From assembly GCF_004684905.1 (NCBI RefSeq), contig NZ_SRJC01000002.1, positions 186,001 through 250,000 of the forward strand: a DNA stretch of 64,000 nt, written 5' to 3'. This document shows, piece after piece, positions 1-7,874 of the stretch (the first letter of the stretch is position 1; each line of letters starts with the position of its first letter). The translations under genes were made by a program, and so were the position numbers. This stretch comes from Halobacillus salinus (lineage in GTDB: Bacteria > Bacillota > Bacilli > Bacillales > Halobacillaceae). The notes beneath the pieces were generated by a model that saw only the letters and a program-made list of their open reading frames with translations, had not been told where the DNA came from and did no database searches.

Positions 1-26
1 GACGCAGGGACGTCTTATTGCATGAC

Positions 27-53
27 AAAACCCGAACGAACAGTTCGGGTTTT
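27..53. terminator. intrinsic terminator
   Basis: An 11-bp perfect inverted repeat (AAAACCCGAAC / GTTCGGGTTTT, arms 27-37 and 43-53) has A-runs on one side and T-runs on the other, so it can act in both directions. It lies just past the stop codon of the minus-strand RsbR-like gene. Confidence 0.75.
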
Positions 54-88
54 GTAGTAGTTGTATTCTTTATAACTCAGACTTTATT

Positions 89-907
89 CTATTCCTTTTT
101 CTCAAAGCCGATGCTACTCAAGGCTTGTTGCACACTTGCCTTCGTTTTCACACTCTTGAATTCGATTCCCATGTCTACAACGGCTCTCGCAATCTCTGCT
201 CTCATACCCGTCAGTGTGGTGTCGACCCCTACGAGCTCCATCGCCTGAATAACTTGGAACAAATGAGAGGCAACTACGGTATCAATCACAGGAACACCGG
301 ATACATCGATGAGGAGATGATTCAGATCAAGCGAAGCTACCTGCTTCAACGAACTCTCCATTAAGCTTTGAGCTCGACTGCTATCCACTTCTCCTACTAC
401 GGTTAAAACGGCAACTCCTTCTGCAACTGGTACCATAGGAGCCGACAATTCAGCAATCTTGACTTGTGTCTCTTCCCACTCTTCTTTATGCTTTTTGAGA
501 TATACTTTCGTGATGTTATAAATGGCACTGTCGATCAGCGGCATCGTTTTTTTGTTCACGTCTATGATAGTAGAAGGTGTCCACTCATCCTCCGTCCATT
601 CTTCTTCAAAAATAGACCAAATGGCTTTTCGTGTTAAGCTGAACATATGTAGAAGTTTATCTAATTTGATATCCTCTTGTATTGCCAAGCTCCCCATTTC
701 GATACACCACTGCTTCACTTCACGATCAGCTTCCTCTTTTTCCAATTCACCAGAGAGCAGAAAACTTACATGACCAAAGAACTCGTCACGCTTCTCTCTG
801 AGACTTTGCAGAGTCCAAGGATTATCATCTAACAACTCTACTTTCTCAGCCAATACACTTGGATTCAGTGTTAATTTATTGCCTATGTACATTTCCTCTT
901 TATTCAT
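89..907 (-). CDS. RsbR-family stressosome protein (STAS domain)
   Basis: The 272-residue protein has the RsbR layout: an N-terminal all-helical half (about residues 1-155, the non-heme globin-like sensor region in known RsbR proteins) and a C-terminal STAS domain (about 165-265). The STAS motif SGVPVIDTVVASH keeps the threonine that RsbT phosphorylates in the family. RsbR paralogs form stressosomes with RsbS and feed the SigB general stress pathway. No rsbS, rsbT or rsbU is adjacent, so this is a stand-alone paralog (RsbRB/C/D type) rather than the operon copy. The start at 907 follows GGGG at a workable distance. What signal the N-terminal half senses cannot be read from the sequence. Confidence 0.88.
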   Translation of the reverse strand: MNKEEMYIGNKLTLNPSVLAEKVELLDDNPWTLQSLREKRDEFFGHVSFLLSGELEKEEADREVKQWCIEMGSLAIQEDIKLDKLLHMFSLTRKAIWSIFEEEWTEDEWTPSTIIDVNKKTMPLIDSAIYNITKVYLKKHKEEWEETQVKIAELSAPMVPVAEGVAVLTVVGEVDSSRAQSLMESSLKQVASLDLNHLLIDVSGVPVIDTVVASHLFQVIQAMELVGVDTTLTGMRAEIARAVVDMGIEFKSVKTKASVQQALSSIGFEKKE

Positions 908-942
908 AGTACGTTCCCCTCACCGAATATCATTATACTTGT

Positions 943-971
943 ATAATATACATTTATTCGATGTTTGTAAA
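943..971 (-). promoter_or_regulatory. candidate SigA promoter of the RsbR-like gene
   Basis: On the minus strand TTTACA (966-971) and TATTAT (943-948) are separated by 17 bp, about 36 bp before the start codon. An AT-rich palindrome, TTATAC-TT-GTATAA, lies just downstream and could bind a regulator. Confidence 0.5.
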
Positions 972-1066
972 ATCATACTAGGACTATACTAGAGATAGAA
1001 TTTATTTTACGACACAGTCCGCTTTTCCTTTACAATAGAATTATCAAAAGAAATTGGAGGTACACG

Positions 1067-1228
1067 ATGAATAAAGGTACACTGATTCTCTTCACCCTTC
1101 TATGTATCGCATTCATTGCGAACGGGTTATATCGGGGACTAGTCCAAGATCAATGGATTTCTCTTCTCTTGGCAATCGTCGTCATCATTTTCGGTGGTTA
1201 TCGTCTAATAAAAAAGCAAAATAAATAA
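1067..1228 (+). CDS. small two-helix membrane protein
   Basis: A 53-residue ORF begins with ATG seven bases after a good GGAGG (1056-1060) and ends with TAA. It encodes two hydrophobic stretches (about residues 5-22 and 30-45) split by a short charged loop (YRGLVQDQW) and ends in KKQNK, typical of small Bacillus membrane proteins. I do not recognise the family. It stands alone between two minus-strand genes. Confidence 0.6.
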   Translation: MNKGTLILFTLLCIAFIANGLYRGLVQDQWISLLLAIVVIIFGGYRLIKKQNK

Positions 1229-1271
1229 CTGGCTAATATAGGAATAGGGCAGGGAACGAGATTCTGCCCTA

Positions 1272-1640
1272 TTACGCATATCTTGGCAAGTCATAACGCC
1301 CGAACCATTGGTGGCGGTTGTCAGATACCCACTTGTATAAAGGATCGCCAATTCTACTTACTCCTGGAAGATAAAGCAAAAGTCCAAGTACAGCAAACAT
1401 CGGGAGTGCTAAGAGCAGCCTCCGGATCGTATAAAACCCTTGCTTAATTTCCCCTTCTTTTGTCAGCATGTGAATTTCAGCTAACGTGTCGCGGCCATCC
1501 AGATAGGGATACAGCCCTTCCCTCTCTGTTTCTTGCACGGCAACCCATTTAATTTGATTCGCCCAATCGAACAATCGAAATGTTTTTTTAAAGTAAAAGC
1601 AAAATGGACATTGCGCATCATAAAATACGACATGTTTCAT
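1272..1640 (-). CDS. DCC-family thiol-disulfide oxidoreductase (DUF393)
   Basis: The protein (122 residues from the chosen start) opens with MKHVVFYDAQCPFC: the YDxxCPFC motif near the N-terminus defines the DCC (DUF393, YuxK-like) family, whose CxxC is thioredoxin-like. A hydrophobic segment (RRLLLALPMFAVLGLLLYLPG) follows, then the family's C-terminal WxxxNRHxxFGR-like motif. An upstream in-frame ATG at 1658 exists, but the start at 1640 has GGGG at good spacing and forms an ATGA overlap with the stop of the pabB-pabC gene, so the two are probably translationally coupled. The link to folate synthesis is positional only. Confidence 0.82.
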   Translation of the reverse strand: MKHVVFYDAQCPFCFYFKKTFRLFDWANQIKWVAVQETEREGLYPYLDGRDTLAEIHMLTKEGEIKQGFYTIRRLLLALPMFAVLGLLLYLPGVSRIGDPLYKWVSDNRHQWFGRYDLPRYA

Positions 1641-3385
1641 GTGAGATCCCCTTCCCATGATAGTTCGACTTCAATCCAGCCTCTCACGCCATTGATGAAC
1701 CAAACTTCTTCACATTCAAGCAGATCATGAAGGTGTAATACCCTTTCCCTAATGGCTCCTTCCTCTAACAAGCGCTCCCGAAAGGTACCCGCTAATAAAC
1801 CTGAATTAACCGGAGGGGTGAAGTAGTGACCGTTCATCTTCACTACTAGATTTCCTATCGTGAACTCCGTGAGCTGCTGTCTCGTATTCCACAAGAGTAC
1901 TGTATAGGCATCCGGGTCATAATGTTCTTCATATACCAAGCGGTGCGTGGTCTTATGGAATAGAAAAGGGTTTTGTTCATCAACAGGAGACTTGGCCAAC
2001 TTACACGTAATCTTGGCTGGCGGATCTGCTATTTCATCTACAGAAATGTTCCAGCTGCCTTTCTCTTCAACAAGCAATCTCACTTTATAAGCACCAGTCG
2101 GATGTTTTCTCGCCAGCTTTTCCAAATGGTCACGTATGTCATCCACCGGGCATGCTCTGCCAAAATAAACCGCAGAGGATTGGACACGTTGAAGATGCTT
2201 ATCAAGAAGTGGATACACTCCCTCTTCTAGTTTCAACGTCTCCAATAAAGAAAAAACCGGTCTTGATTCGGTTAACAACCGTGCTTTCGTAAGAATCTCC
2301 TCATACTCTCCCTTGGAAGTAGAGTCCCACGTAACACCACCACCCGTTCCATACACCGCTTCCTCTGCCTCCTGATCAACCATGACGGTCCGGATTGGAA
2401 CATTGAAGACAGCTTCTCTATTTGGTGTCATAAAGCCGATAGCCCCGCAATATACATCGCGTGGGGAGTCTTCCAATTCTCGTATATATTCCATCGTGCG
2501 TACTTTCGGAGCACCTGTAATCGACCCACACGGGAAAAGGGCACGAAAGACGTTATACATAGTATATTCCTCAGATAACTCTCCTTGAACAGTCGAGGTC
2601 ATTTGGTGAACGGTCGGATAAGTCTCTACTTCGAATAATCTCGGGACTCGCACTGTACCGGACTTCGCAATCCGCCCAACGTCGTTCCGAAGCAAATCTA
2701 CGATCATCAAATTTTCAGCCTGTTCTTTCTCTGAAGTGAGAAGGTGTTCTATCTGCTCTTGATCCTCTTGAACTGTCCTACCCCGTTTGGCAGTTCCTTT
2801 CATCGGTTTCGTCGTAAGCCGTCCCTCATCTATCCGGAAAAACAACTCAGGGGAAGCAGAAAGCAAACGTCTCGGTCCCATACGTAAATAGGCGCTATAA
2901 GAAGATTGCTGGTTCCTGGTCAATTGACGATAGAAACTCCAATCATCTCCTTTGAAATCAGTCTCCAAACGGGTAGTGTAATTGACTTGATAGGTATCGC
3001 CTCGTTCAATCGCTTCTTTGATTTGTTCAATCCCTTGTTGATACGAAGCAAAGTCCCCTTTCAGCTGCCATTCTGATGCTTGATAAGGGGCTTCATCTGG
3101 CACATCTGATCGGGTAGGTTCCTTAAAGACTCCAAACCAAACTAGCGGCCAGTTCGGATTATCGTGCACGTTGAGTGCTGGATCAAAGGCAGGTGCAGCT
3201 TCGTAGGATACATACCCCGCTACATAGAAACCCTCTTCTAGGTAACAATCCACGTCTTGAAAAACTTGTTGGACACCTTCTATTGTTGAAGAGGTCAATA
3301 TGTGCAAGGGTTCAGTGAAAGTATGCGGGCTCTGTTTACCACTCTCATCGGGAAATTCGAATTGCAAGAATACATCTTCATTCAT
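1637..3385 (-). CDS. pabB: aminodeoxychorismate synthase component I fused to ADC lyase (PabB-PabC)
   Basis: The 582-residue protein has a chorismate-binding half (to about residue 375) with the motif KPMKGTAKRG; the lysine here, in place of the TrpE alanine, is the mark of aminodeoxychorismate synthase. The C-terminal third (about 385-582) is a class IV PLP aminotransferase-type domain, with the catalytic lysine likely in FHKTTHR and the signatures TEFTIGNLV and SGLLAGTFR, as in 4-amino-4-deoxychorismate lyase. One polypeptide would thus convert chorismate and ammonia to ADC and then to p-aminobenzoate and pyruvate for folate synthesis. Its start overlaps the pabA stop by 4 bp (ATGA), which fits a 1:1 complex with the amidotransferase. 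Confidence 0.92.
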   Translation of the reverse strand: MNEDVFLQFEFPDESGKQSPHTFTEPLHILTSSTIEGVQQVFQDVDCYLEEGFYVAGYVSYEAAPAFDPALNVHDNPNWPLVWFGVFKEPTRSDVPDEAPYQASEWQLKGDFASYQQGIEQIKEAIERGDTYQVNYTTRLETDFKGDDWSFYRQLTRNQQSSYSAYLRMGPRRLLSASPELFFRIDEGRLTTKPMKGTAKRGRTVQEDQEQIEHLLTSEKEQAENLMIVDLLRNDVGRIAKSGTVRVPRLFEVETYPTVHQMTSTVQGELSEEYTMYNVFRALFPCGSITGAPKVRTMEYIRELEDSPRDVYCGAIGFMTPNREAVFNVPIRTVMVDQEAEEAVYGTGGGVTWDSTSKGEYEEILTKARLLTESRPVFSLLETLKLEEGVYPLLDKHLQRVQSSAVYFGRACPVDDIRDHLEKLARKHPTGAYKVRLLVEEKGSWNISVDEIADPPAKITCKLAKSPVDEQNPFLFHKTTHRLVYEEHYDPDAYTVLLWNTRQQLTEFTIGNLVVKMNGHYFTPPVNSGLLAGTFRERLLEEGAIRERVLHLHDLLECEEVWFINGVRGWIEVELSWEGDLT

Positions 3386-3975
3386 CGGACCTTCTCCTTT
3401 CTATAATGGAGGGCCTGTTCATAAGCTTGCTTCAACATATCAAAACCACACTCGGTCATGATCGATTCAGGATGAAATTGAATACCTTCTATTGGTAACA
3501 TCCGGTGGCGCACAGCCATTACGACGTTATCCTGGGACCGCGCGCTTACCTCTAAGCAAGACGGTAACGACGCTTCTGGAGTGACCAGGGAATGATAGCG
3601 TGTCACCTTCAATGGGGCTGGTAATCCATCAAACATCGTCTTTCCATCATGGGATATGGTGGTCACTTTCCCCTGCATCGGTTGCTTGCCTTTCACCACG
3701 TCACCACCAAAGAATTCGACGATCAGCTGATGACCAAGGCATATCCCGAGAATAAAAATGCGGCCACTGAACACTCGAAGTACCTCTACACTAACTCCCG
3801 TTTCTCCAGGGTTGCCGGGACCTGGTGATAGGACAATGAGGGCAGGCTTCCATTCTTCCACTTCTTCCATTGTAAGTTGATCGTTCCGAACCACAAGGAC
3901 CTCACTTGTCATTTGCTTAAAATATTGAAATAGATTATAGGTAAATGAATCATAGTTATCGATGATTAAAATCAT
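3382..3975 (-). CDS. pabA: glutamine amidotransferase of aminodeoxychorismate synthase
   Basis: A class I glutamine amidotransferase (197 residues) with the nucleophile-elbow motif LGICLGHQ and the catalytic HPES near the C-terminus. It supplies ammonia from glutamine to PabB. Because TrpG and PabA are often shared in Bacillus, it may also serve anthranilate synthase. It is the first gene of the three-gene minus-strand block and overlaps pabB by ATGA. Confidence 0.92.
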   Translation of the reverse strand: MILIIDNYDSFTYNLFQYFKQMTSEVLVVRNDQLTMEEVEEWKPALIVLSPGPGNPGETGVSVEVLRVFSGRIFILGICLGHQLIVEFFGGDVVKGKQPMQGKVTTISHDGKTMFDGLPAPLKVTRYHSLVTPEASLPSCLEVSARSQDNVVMAVRHRMLPIEGIQFHPESIMTECGFDMLKQAYEQALHYRKEKVR

Positions 3976-4169
3976 AGGACAGCACCTTCATTTGTAAGTT
4001 TTTCTTCGTTCGTTGGTTGCCTACCCCTATTTTACACAAAGACAAGCCTCGTAACAGGGGGTCCCCCATATCGCACAAATATTTTAGTGCGTTTGTGTGA
4101 AAAAGAATCGAAAAATTCCTTCAACTGTATTAGAATAAGGGAAAGCTTTTACGCCGTTAGGATGATCAA

Positions 4170-5525
4170 ATGATAGCTGAATCTTGGATTCGTAAGAAAA
4201 GTATATGGATCAAAGCACTTCTTATCGTCATTGGTATTACAATGCCGATCTGGCTTAATGTCGAGAGCTCGGGGCTTGCTTCGCTTCTTCAGGATCTGCG
4301 TGAGAAACCTTCTGGAAGCACACTGATGATGGTAGTATTCGCTTTAGTCATGTTGAATACTGTACGTGCTCTCCCCCACTACTTAGGAGCCTTATTACTA
4401 GGAGATGAACTAGGAACACGATTGGATAAATCATGGCTGAAAGTTGCAGTTCCACTAACGATCATTCCTTTGGTCTATCTCATCATCAATGGTTACAATA
4501 GTATGAATTATCACTTCGGTGGTCCAGCACTCTTATTACTTTTATCTATTACCATATTGCACCTACTTGATAAAGGGCGGCTAAGACCTGTCTTCAAGTC
4601 CTTTGTGCTTGGCCAACTATTATTCGGAATCCAGTGGCTCGATATGGTCCTATTTCTTAGCCCCTTCGGATTCGGTGGCGGCCCAGTTTCCACTGAAGTG
4701 AAGCTGATTGCAGAAGAACTAGGCTTTGGCTCTACTTTATCGTTTTACAGTTTGTTTTTTTGCGGCATCTTCATAGTCAACGCATTGGTCTTGGCTGTGT
4801 ACTTGACGGTTTCTGAACAAAAATGGCGGATCAGGCAGGACTTGCACCGAGCACGAGATGAAGTAGCAGAATCAAGATCCGGAAGAGAAGCACTCCATCT
4901 CGTTCATGATTTAAAAACCCCTCTATCTTTAGTGGAGGGTTTGAATTCGTTAATCCAAATGAAAACAAGCGACCCGGAAATCTTGCAATATACCAATAAA
5001 ATCGCGAATTCAATCCAATCTACGAATGATATGGTCTCTGAAATCCTGTATCACGAAAAGAAAAATTGGTGCACGATGAAAACCTTCATCGAATACGTGC
5101 GCGCTAATAAATTATCTGACTCCGATACACTCTACCAATTCAAGTTAGAAGCAGACGAAAACATCGAAATACACATTAACAAAATTCGAATGACCAGAGC
5201 CTTAGTGAATTTGATCGATAACGCAAGCGACGCTGTCGAGGGAAGAGAGCACGCAACCGTCACGATTCGCTCGATTGTAGCGGATGGTAAGGTTTCTGTC
5301 GGAGTAGAAGATAATGGAGACGGCATCAGTGAAGAGAATAAACAAAGAATCTGGAAAGCAGGTTTCAGTACGAAATCTCACCCAGGTGTAGGATTGACGT
5401 TTGTACAAAACGTTGTTCATGAACATGACGCCACCTTATCGATTGACAGTGAGACTGGAATGGGAACGACGTTCTGGATCCATTTACCGAAGGAGAGAGT
5501 ACGCTATGAAGATTCTGATAATTGA
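4170..5525 (+). CDS. membrane sensor histidine kinase
   Basis: The N-terminal half (about residues 10-215) holds several hydrophobic segments with short loops, so it is an integral membrane sensor without an obvious extracellular domain. The H-box is HDLKTPL with the phospho-acceptor histidine near residue 246; the ATPase half has the N-box NLIDNASDAVEG, the G1 box EDNGDGI and the G2 box GVGLTFVQ. The coding sequence overlaps its response regulator by 20 bp. The overall design resembles Bacillus kinases that sense small metabolites (GlnK- or DcuS-like), but the stimulus is not evident and no target gene adjoins. Confidence 0.88.
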   Translation: MIAESWIRKKSIWIKALLIVIGITMPIWLNVESSGLASLLQDLREKPSGSTLMMVVFALVMLNTVRALPHYLGALLLGDELGTRLDKSWLKVAVPLTIIPLVYLIINGYNSMNYHFGGPALLLLLSITILHLLDKGRLRPVFKSFVLGQLLFGIQWLDMVLFLSPFGFGGGPVSTEVKLIAEELGFGSTLSFYSLFFCGIFIVNALVLAVYLTVSEQKWRIRQDLHRARDEVAESRSGREALHLVHDLKTPLSLVEGLNSLIQMKTSDPEILQYTNKIANSIQSTNDMVSEILYHEKKNWCTMKTFIEYVRANKLSDSDTLYQFKLEADENIEIHINKIRMTRALVNLIDNASDAVEGREHATVTIRSIVADGKVSVGVEDNGDGISEENKQRIWKAGFSTKSHPGVGLTFVQNVVHEHDATLSIDSETGMGTTFWIHLPKERVRYEDSDN

Positions 5526-6126
5526 CAATGATGAATCATTAAGGTACATGCTTACAGAATTTTGCAAGCATGCGAACTGGGAATCCGATACTGCAGAAAA
5601 CGGACGACAAGGTGTCGATAAATTTTTGCAAGGGACCTATGATGTCATTTTGGTAGATTACCACATGCCTGAAATGGATGGTTTGCAGACTGTCAGAGAA
5701 ATCCGAAAGCACAATGAGAATATCCCTATCCTCGTCTTGACGGTCGACGAACGCCAAGAAGTCGCTGATCGATTCATCGAGGAAGGAGCTACCGATTTCG
5801 CCCTTAAACCAGTCAAAGCACCTGATTTGATTTCGCGCATTCGCCTGCATGTACAAATTGCGAATATGAAGCATGTCAAAAAAGAAGAAGAAGACGTCTT
5901 TACCGCAAAGGGAATCAGCAAAGGGACCCTTCAACAAATCGCAGAATTCCTGAAGAAAAACCGAGACCCTTATCCGGTTGATGCCATCTCGAAAGAAATC
6001 GGCCTTGCCTACCCTACTGTTTACCGGTATCTGATGTATTTATTGGAAGAAGGAAAAGTAAAACAAGTCGTCAGCCACCAGAAAATCGGCAGACCGAAAA
6101 AATTATACAAGTGGTACACTCACTAA
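5506..6126 (+). CDS. response regulator with receiver and winged-helix-type output
   Basis: The start ATG at 5506 lies inside the end of the kinase gene, preceded by AAGGAGAG. Residues 1-120 form a receiver domain with phospho-acceptor Asp51 in VDYHMPEMDG and the conserved lysine in ALKPVKAP. After a linker, about residues 135-206 resemble the CitT/DcuR-type DNA-binding tail, with the helix-turn-helix AISKEIGLAYPTVYRYLMYL. The in-frame extension up to 5401 lies wholly within the kinase gene and lacks a ribosome binding site. Confidence 0.88.
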   Translation: MKILIIDNDESLRYMLTEFCKHANWESDTAENGRQGVDKFLQGTYDVILVDYHMPEMDGLQTVREIRKHNENIPILVLTVDERQEVADRFIEEGATDFALKPVKAPDLISRIRLHVQIANMKHVKKEEEDVFTAKGISKGTLQQIAEFLKKNRDPYPVDAISKEIGLAYPTVYRYLMYLLEEGKVKQVVSHQKIGRPKKLYKWYTH

Positions 6127-6193
6127 TCCGTTTCTTACATTCTTTTGCATTTATTTTAATCTTAGCTTTTCAATAACATAAGACATTACTTAA

Positions 6194-6250
6194 AACACCC
6201 CATTAGAAAAAGGCCAGGTCAGATAACCGGCCTCTTCCTAATGGGGTGTT
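6194..6250. terminator. long bidirectional terminator
   Basis: A long inverted repeat (outer arms AACACCCCATTAG and CTAATGGGGTGTT, inner arms GGCC / GGCC) lies between the convergent response regulator and DUF1648 genes. It is followed by T-rich sequence on the plus strand. Confidence 0.75.
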
Positions 6251-6258
6251 TCGTGCAT

Positions 6259-7371
6259 TTAAGCACCAAGCAACATCGGAAGCAGCAGGGCGATACCAAT
6301 AATCAAAGCGAAGATCACCCATGCAAGAGGTCTTGCAAGATTGACCGTCCACCCAACTCCGAAGCGCTTTTCTAAAAATATTGCTGGGTCATTTTTATTA
6401 AAATAGAATTGCCCCAGCTTCCAGTATCGATCGTCGTCTCGATCGATCACTTTTCCGTCGACTTCTTGTGTTACGTGTACACGGCTTCCACCCTGCCCAG
6501 TTGTAAATGCAAGAAGCACAGAAGCAATTGTAATCAATCCTCCGAAAATGATTGGAACATAAAGCATTAGTTCTCCTGGAACGTCGAAAATAAAGGAGGC
6601 TTGAGCAAATCCAAATAAGGCTACCATTCCAACACTTCCGAAAATGATGAACAGCGACCATCTCCGCCTGAAAACAATATTTTGCCGCTTCGACTCTTCA
6701 GGATTCTCTGCACTGACTTGCTGCTTCGCCCTTGCAATGACCACATTGACGAATAAGAACAGCACCGTCATGAACAGCTGCATCGCCGGCATGAGCATCA
6801 CACTACGGTACGTCTTATCGACCCAATTCGTAACGTCCCCTTCAAAATTGTAATTCATCGGTATTCTGTCCGGGATTTGGTCGTAGAAATTGAAGGTAAC
6901 AATAAAGGTGACAATAGATAGGATGAACGGAACTAGGAACCAGCCATTAGAATAAGTGAGCTTTTCCTCTCTGAATGAAGTGTCGACAACTGTACGCTGA
7001 GGCTGATCTTTCTGCCACTGTTGCTGCTTCTTCATCGCTTTCATTTTATTGTGAAATTGTAAATAGATGAGGAAACTGCCTACTAGATACAAAACCAAAG
7101 TACTGCCGAACAACCAGCTGAAGGCTTCGTCGCTATCCATGCCTCCAACTCCAATTGCAAGAAAGAGTACGGTAACAATTAAACTTATAGCGGACACTCT
7201 AAACAAATACGATTTACGCAATGCTCTTAATTCAGATGTGTTGTAAACACGTTCCGGAATCGATACCCCGAAGCTTTCTGTCCTTCTCGTCCAATACGGC
7301 ATAAACATACTGATAGCGAAAACAGGAACCATGATGACAAGAAACATCAGAACAACGAATGATCCACTCAT
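6259..7371 (-). CDS. DUF1648/DUF5808 multi-pass membrane protein
   Basis: The 370-residue protein has about eight hydrophobic segments. The central motif IPDRIPMNYNFEGDVTNWVDK is the DUF1648 signature, and the C-terminal stretch around DDRYWKLGQFYFNKNDP with FGVGWTVNLARP matches DUF5808. Proteins of this kind are commonly encoded beside a YtrA-type GntR repressor. Here the regulator gene overlaps it by 4 bp and both share one promoter. The transported or sensed substrate is unknown. Confidence 0.82.
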   Translation of the reverse strand: MSGSFVVLMFLVIMVPVFAISMFMPYWTRRTESFGVSIPERVYNTSELRALRKSYLFRVSAISLIVTVLFLAIGVGGMDSDEAFSWLFGSTLVLYLVGSFLIYLQFHNKMKAMKKQQQWQKDQPQRTVVDTSFREEKLTYSNGWFLVPFILSIVTFIVTFNFYDQIPDRIPMNYNFEGDVTNWVDKTYRSVMLMPAMQLFMTVLFLFVNVVIARAKQQVSAENPEESKRQNIVFRRRWSLFIIFGSVGMVALFGFAQASFIFDVPGELMLYVPIIFGGLITIASVLLAFTTGQGGSRVHVTQEVDGKVIDRDDDRYWKLGQFYFNKNDPAIFLEKRFGVGWTVNLARPLAWVIFALIIGIALLLPMLLGA

Positions 7372-7760
7372 TTTTTCTCCCCCTTTTTGAATTCTTTAAA
7401 TATGTCTTGAATCAATGACACATAGTCTTCTTCACTCATTCCACGGCAGACAGCTTCTGCAATAGAAGGGCGCAGCGTCTCTTTCAAGTCAGCGTAGTAA
7501 GTTTCGTCTGCTGGGGTGACCCCGTCTGGATTGACGACGACCCCCTTCTGCCTATGGATGAGAATGAAACCTTCCTGCTTCAGCTGTTGGTAAGCTTTAT
7601 TAACAGTGTGTAAGTTAATGCCGAGATCCGCAGCTAACGAGCGGACGGACGGTAAACCCTCACCTAACGCAATCTCATTTCTTGCAATTCCTGCTATGAT
7701 TTCGTGCTTGAGCTGTGTATATATCGGCGTCTTTGACTCGAAATCCAATTCGATAAACAC
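7368..7760 (-). CDS. GntR-family (YtrA-type) transcriptional regulator
   Basis: A 130-residue protein with an N-terminal GntR winged helix (YTQLKHEIIAGIARNEIALGEGLPSVRSLAADLGINLHTVNKAY, positions 7540-7750 approximately) and only a short helical tail, as in the YtrA subfamily. A GTG start at 7760 is chosen because AGGAAGGGG lies 8 bases upstream; the longer reading frame would start inside the promoter. It overlaps the downstream membrane-protein gene by ATGA, so it is probably an autorepressor of the pair. Confidence 0.85.
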   Translation of the reverse strand: MFIELDFESKTPIYTQLKHEIIAGIARNEIALGEGLPSVRSLAADLGINLHTVNKAYQQLKQEGFILIHRQKGVVVNPDGVTPADETYYADLKETLRPSIAEAVCRGMSEEDYVSLIQDIFKEFKKGEKK

Positions 7761-7783
7761 GACCACAACCCCTTCCTGTTTGT

Positions 7784-7824
7784 CTGTTATACTTATAATA
7801 TAACAGTTACACAAAAATGTGCAA
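7784..7824 (-). promoter_or_regulatory. GntR operator and overlapping promoter
   Basis: A perfect 8-bp inverted repeat, CTGTTATA-N7-TATAACAG (7784-7806), overlaps a minus-strand promoter made of TTGCAC (7819-7824) and TATTAT (7795-7800) with an 18-bp spacer. The position over the -10 and start region fits autorepression by the GntR protein. Confidence 0.65.
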
Positions 7825-7830
7825 CAAAAA

Positions 7831-7870
7831 AATAAACCAGAAGGACGGATTGCTGTCCTTCTGGTTTATT
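7831..7870 (-). terminator. intrinsic terminator of the HTH/AtpD-like gene
   Basis: Arms AATAAACCAGAAGGAC and GTCCTTCTGGTTTATT (7831-7846, 7855-7870) form a perfect 16-bp stem. On the minus strand it is followed by a run of T. It starts five bases after the stop codon at 7875. Confidence 0.85.
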
Positions 7871-7874
7871 TTCC

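Noticed and set aside
1243-1273. Terminator between the small membrane protein and the DCC gene
   Set aside because: AATAGGGCAG / CTGCCCTATT can form a hairpin, but neither side has a T-run, so I do not list it as a terminator.
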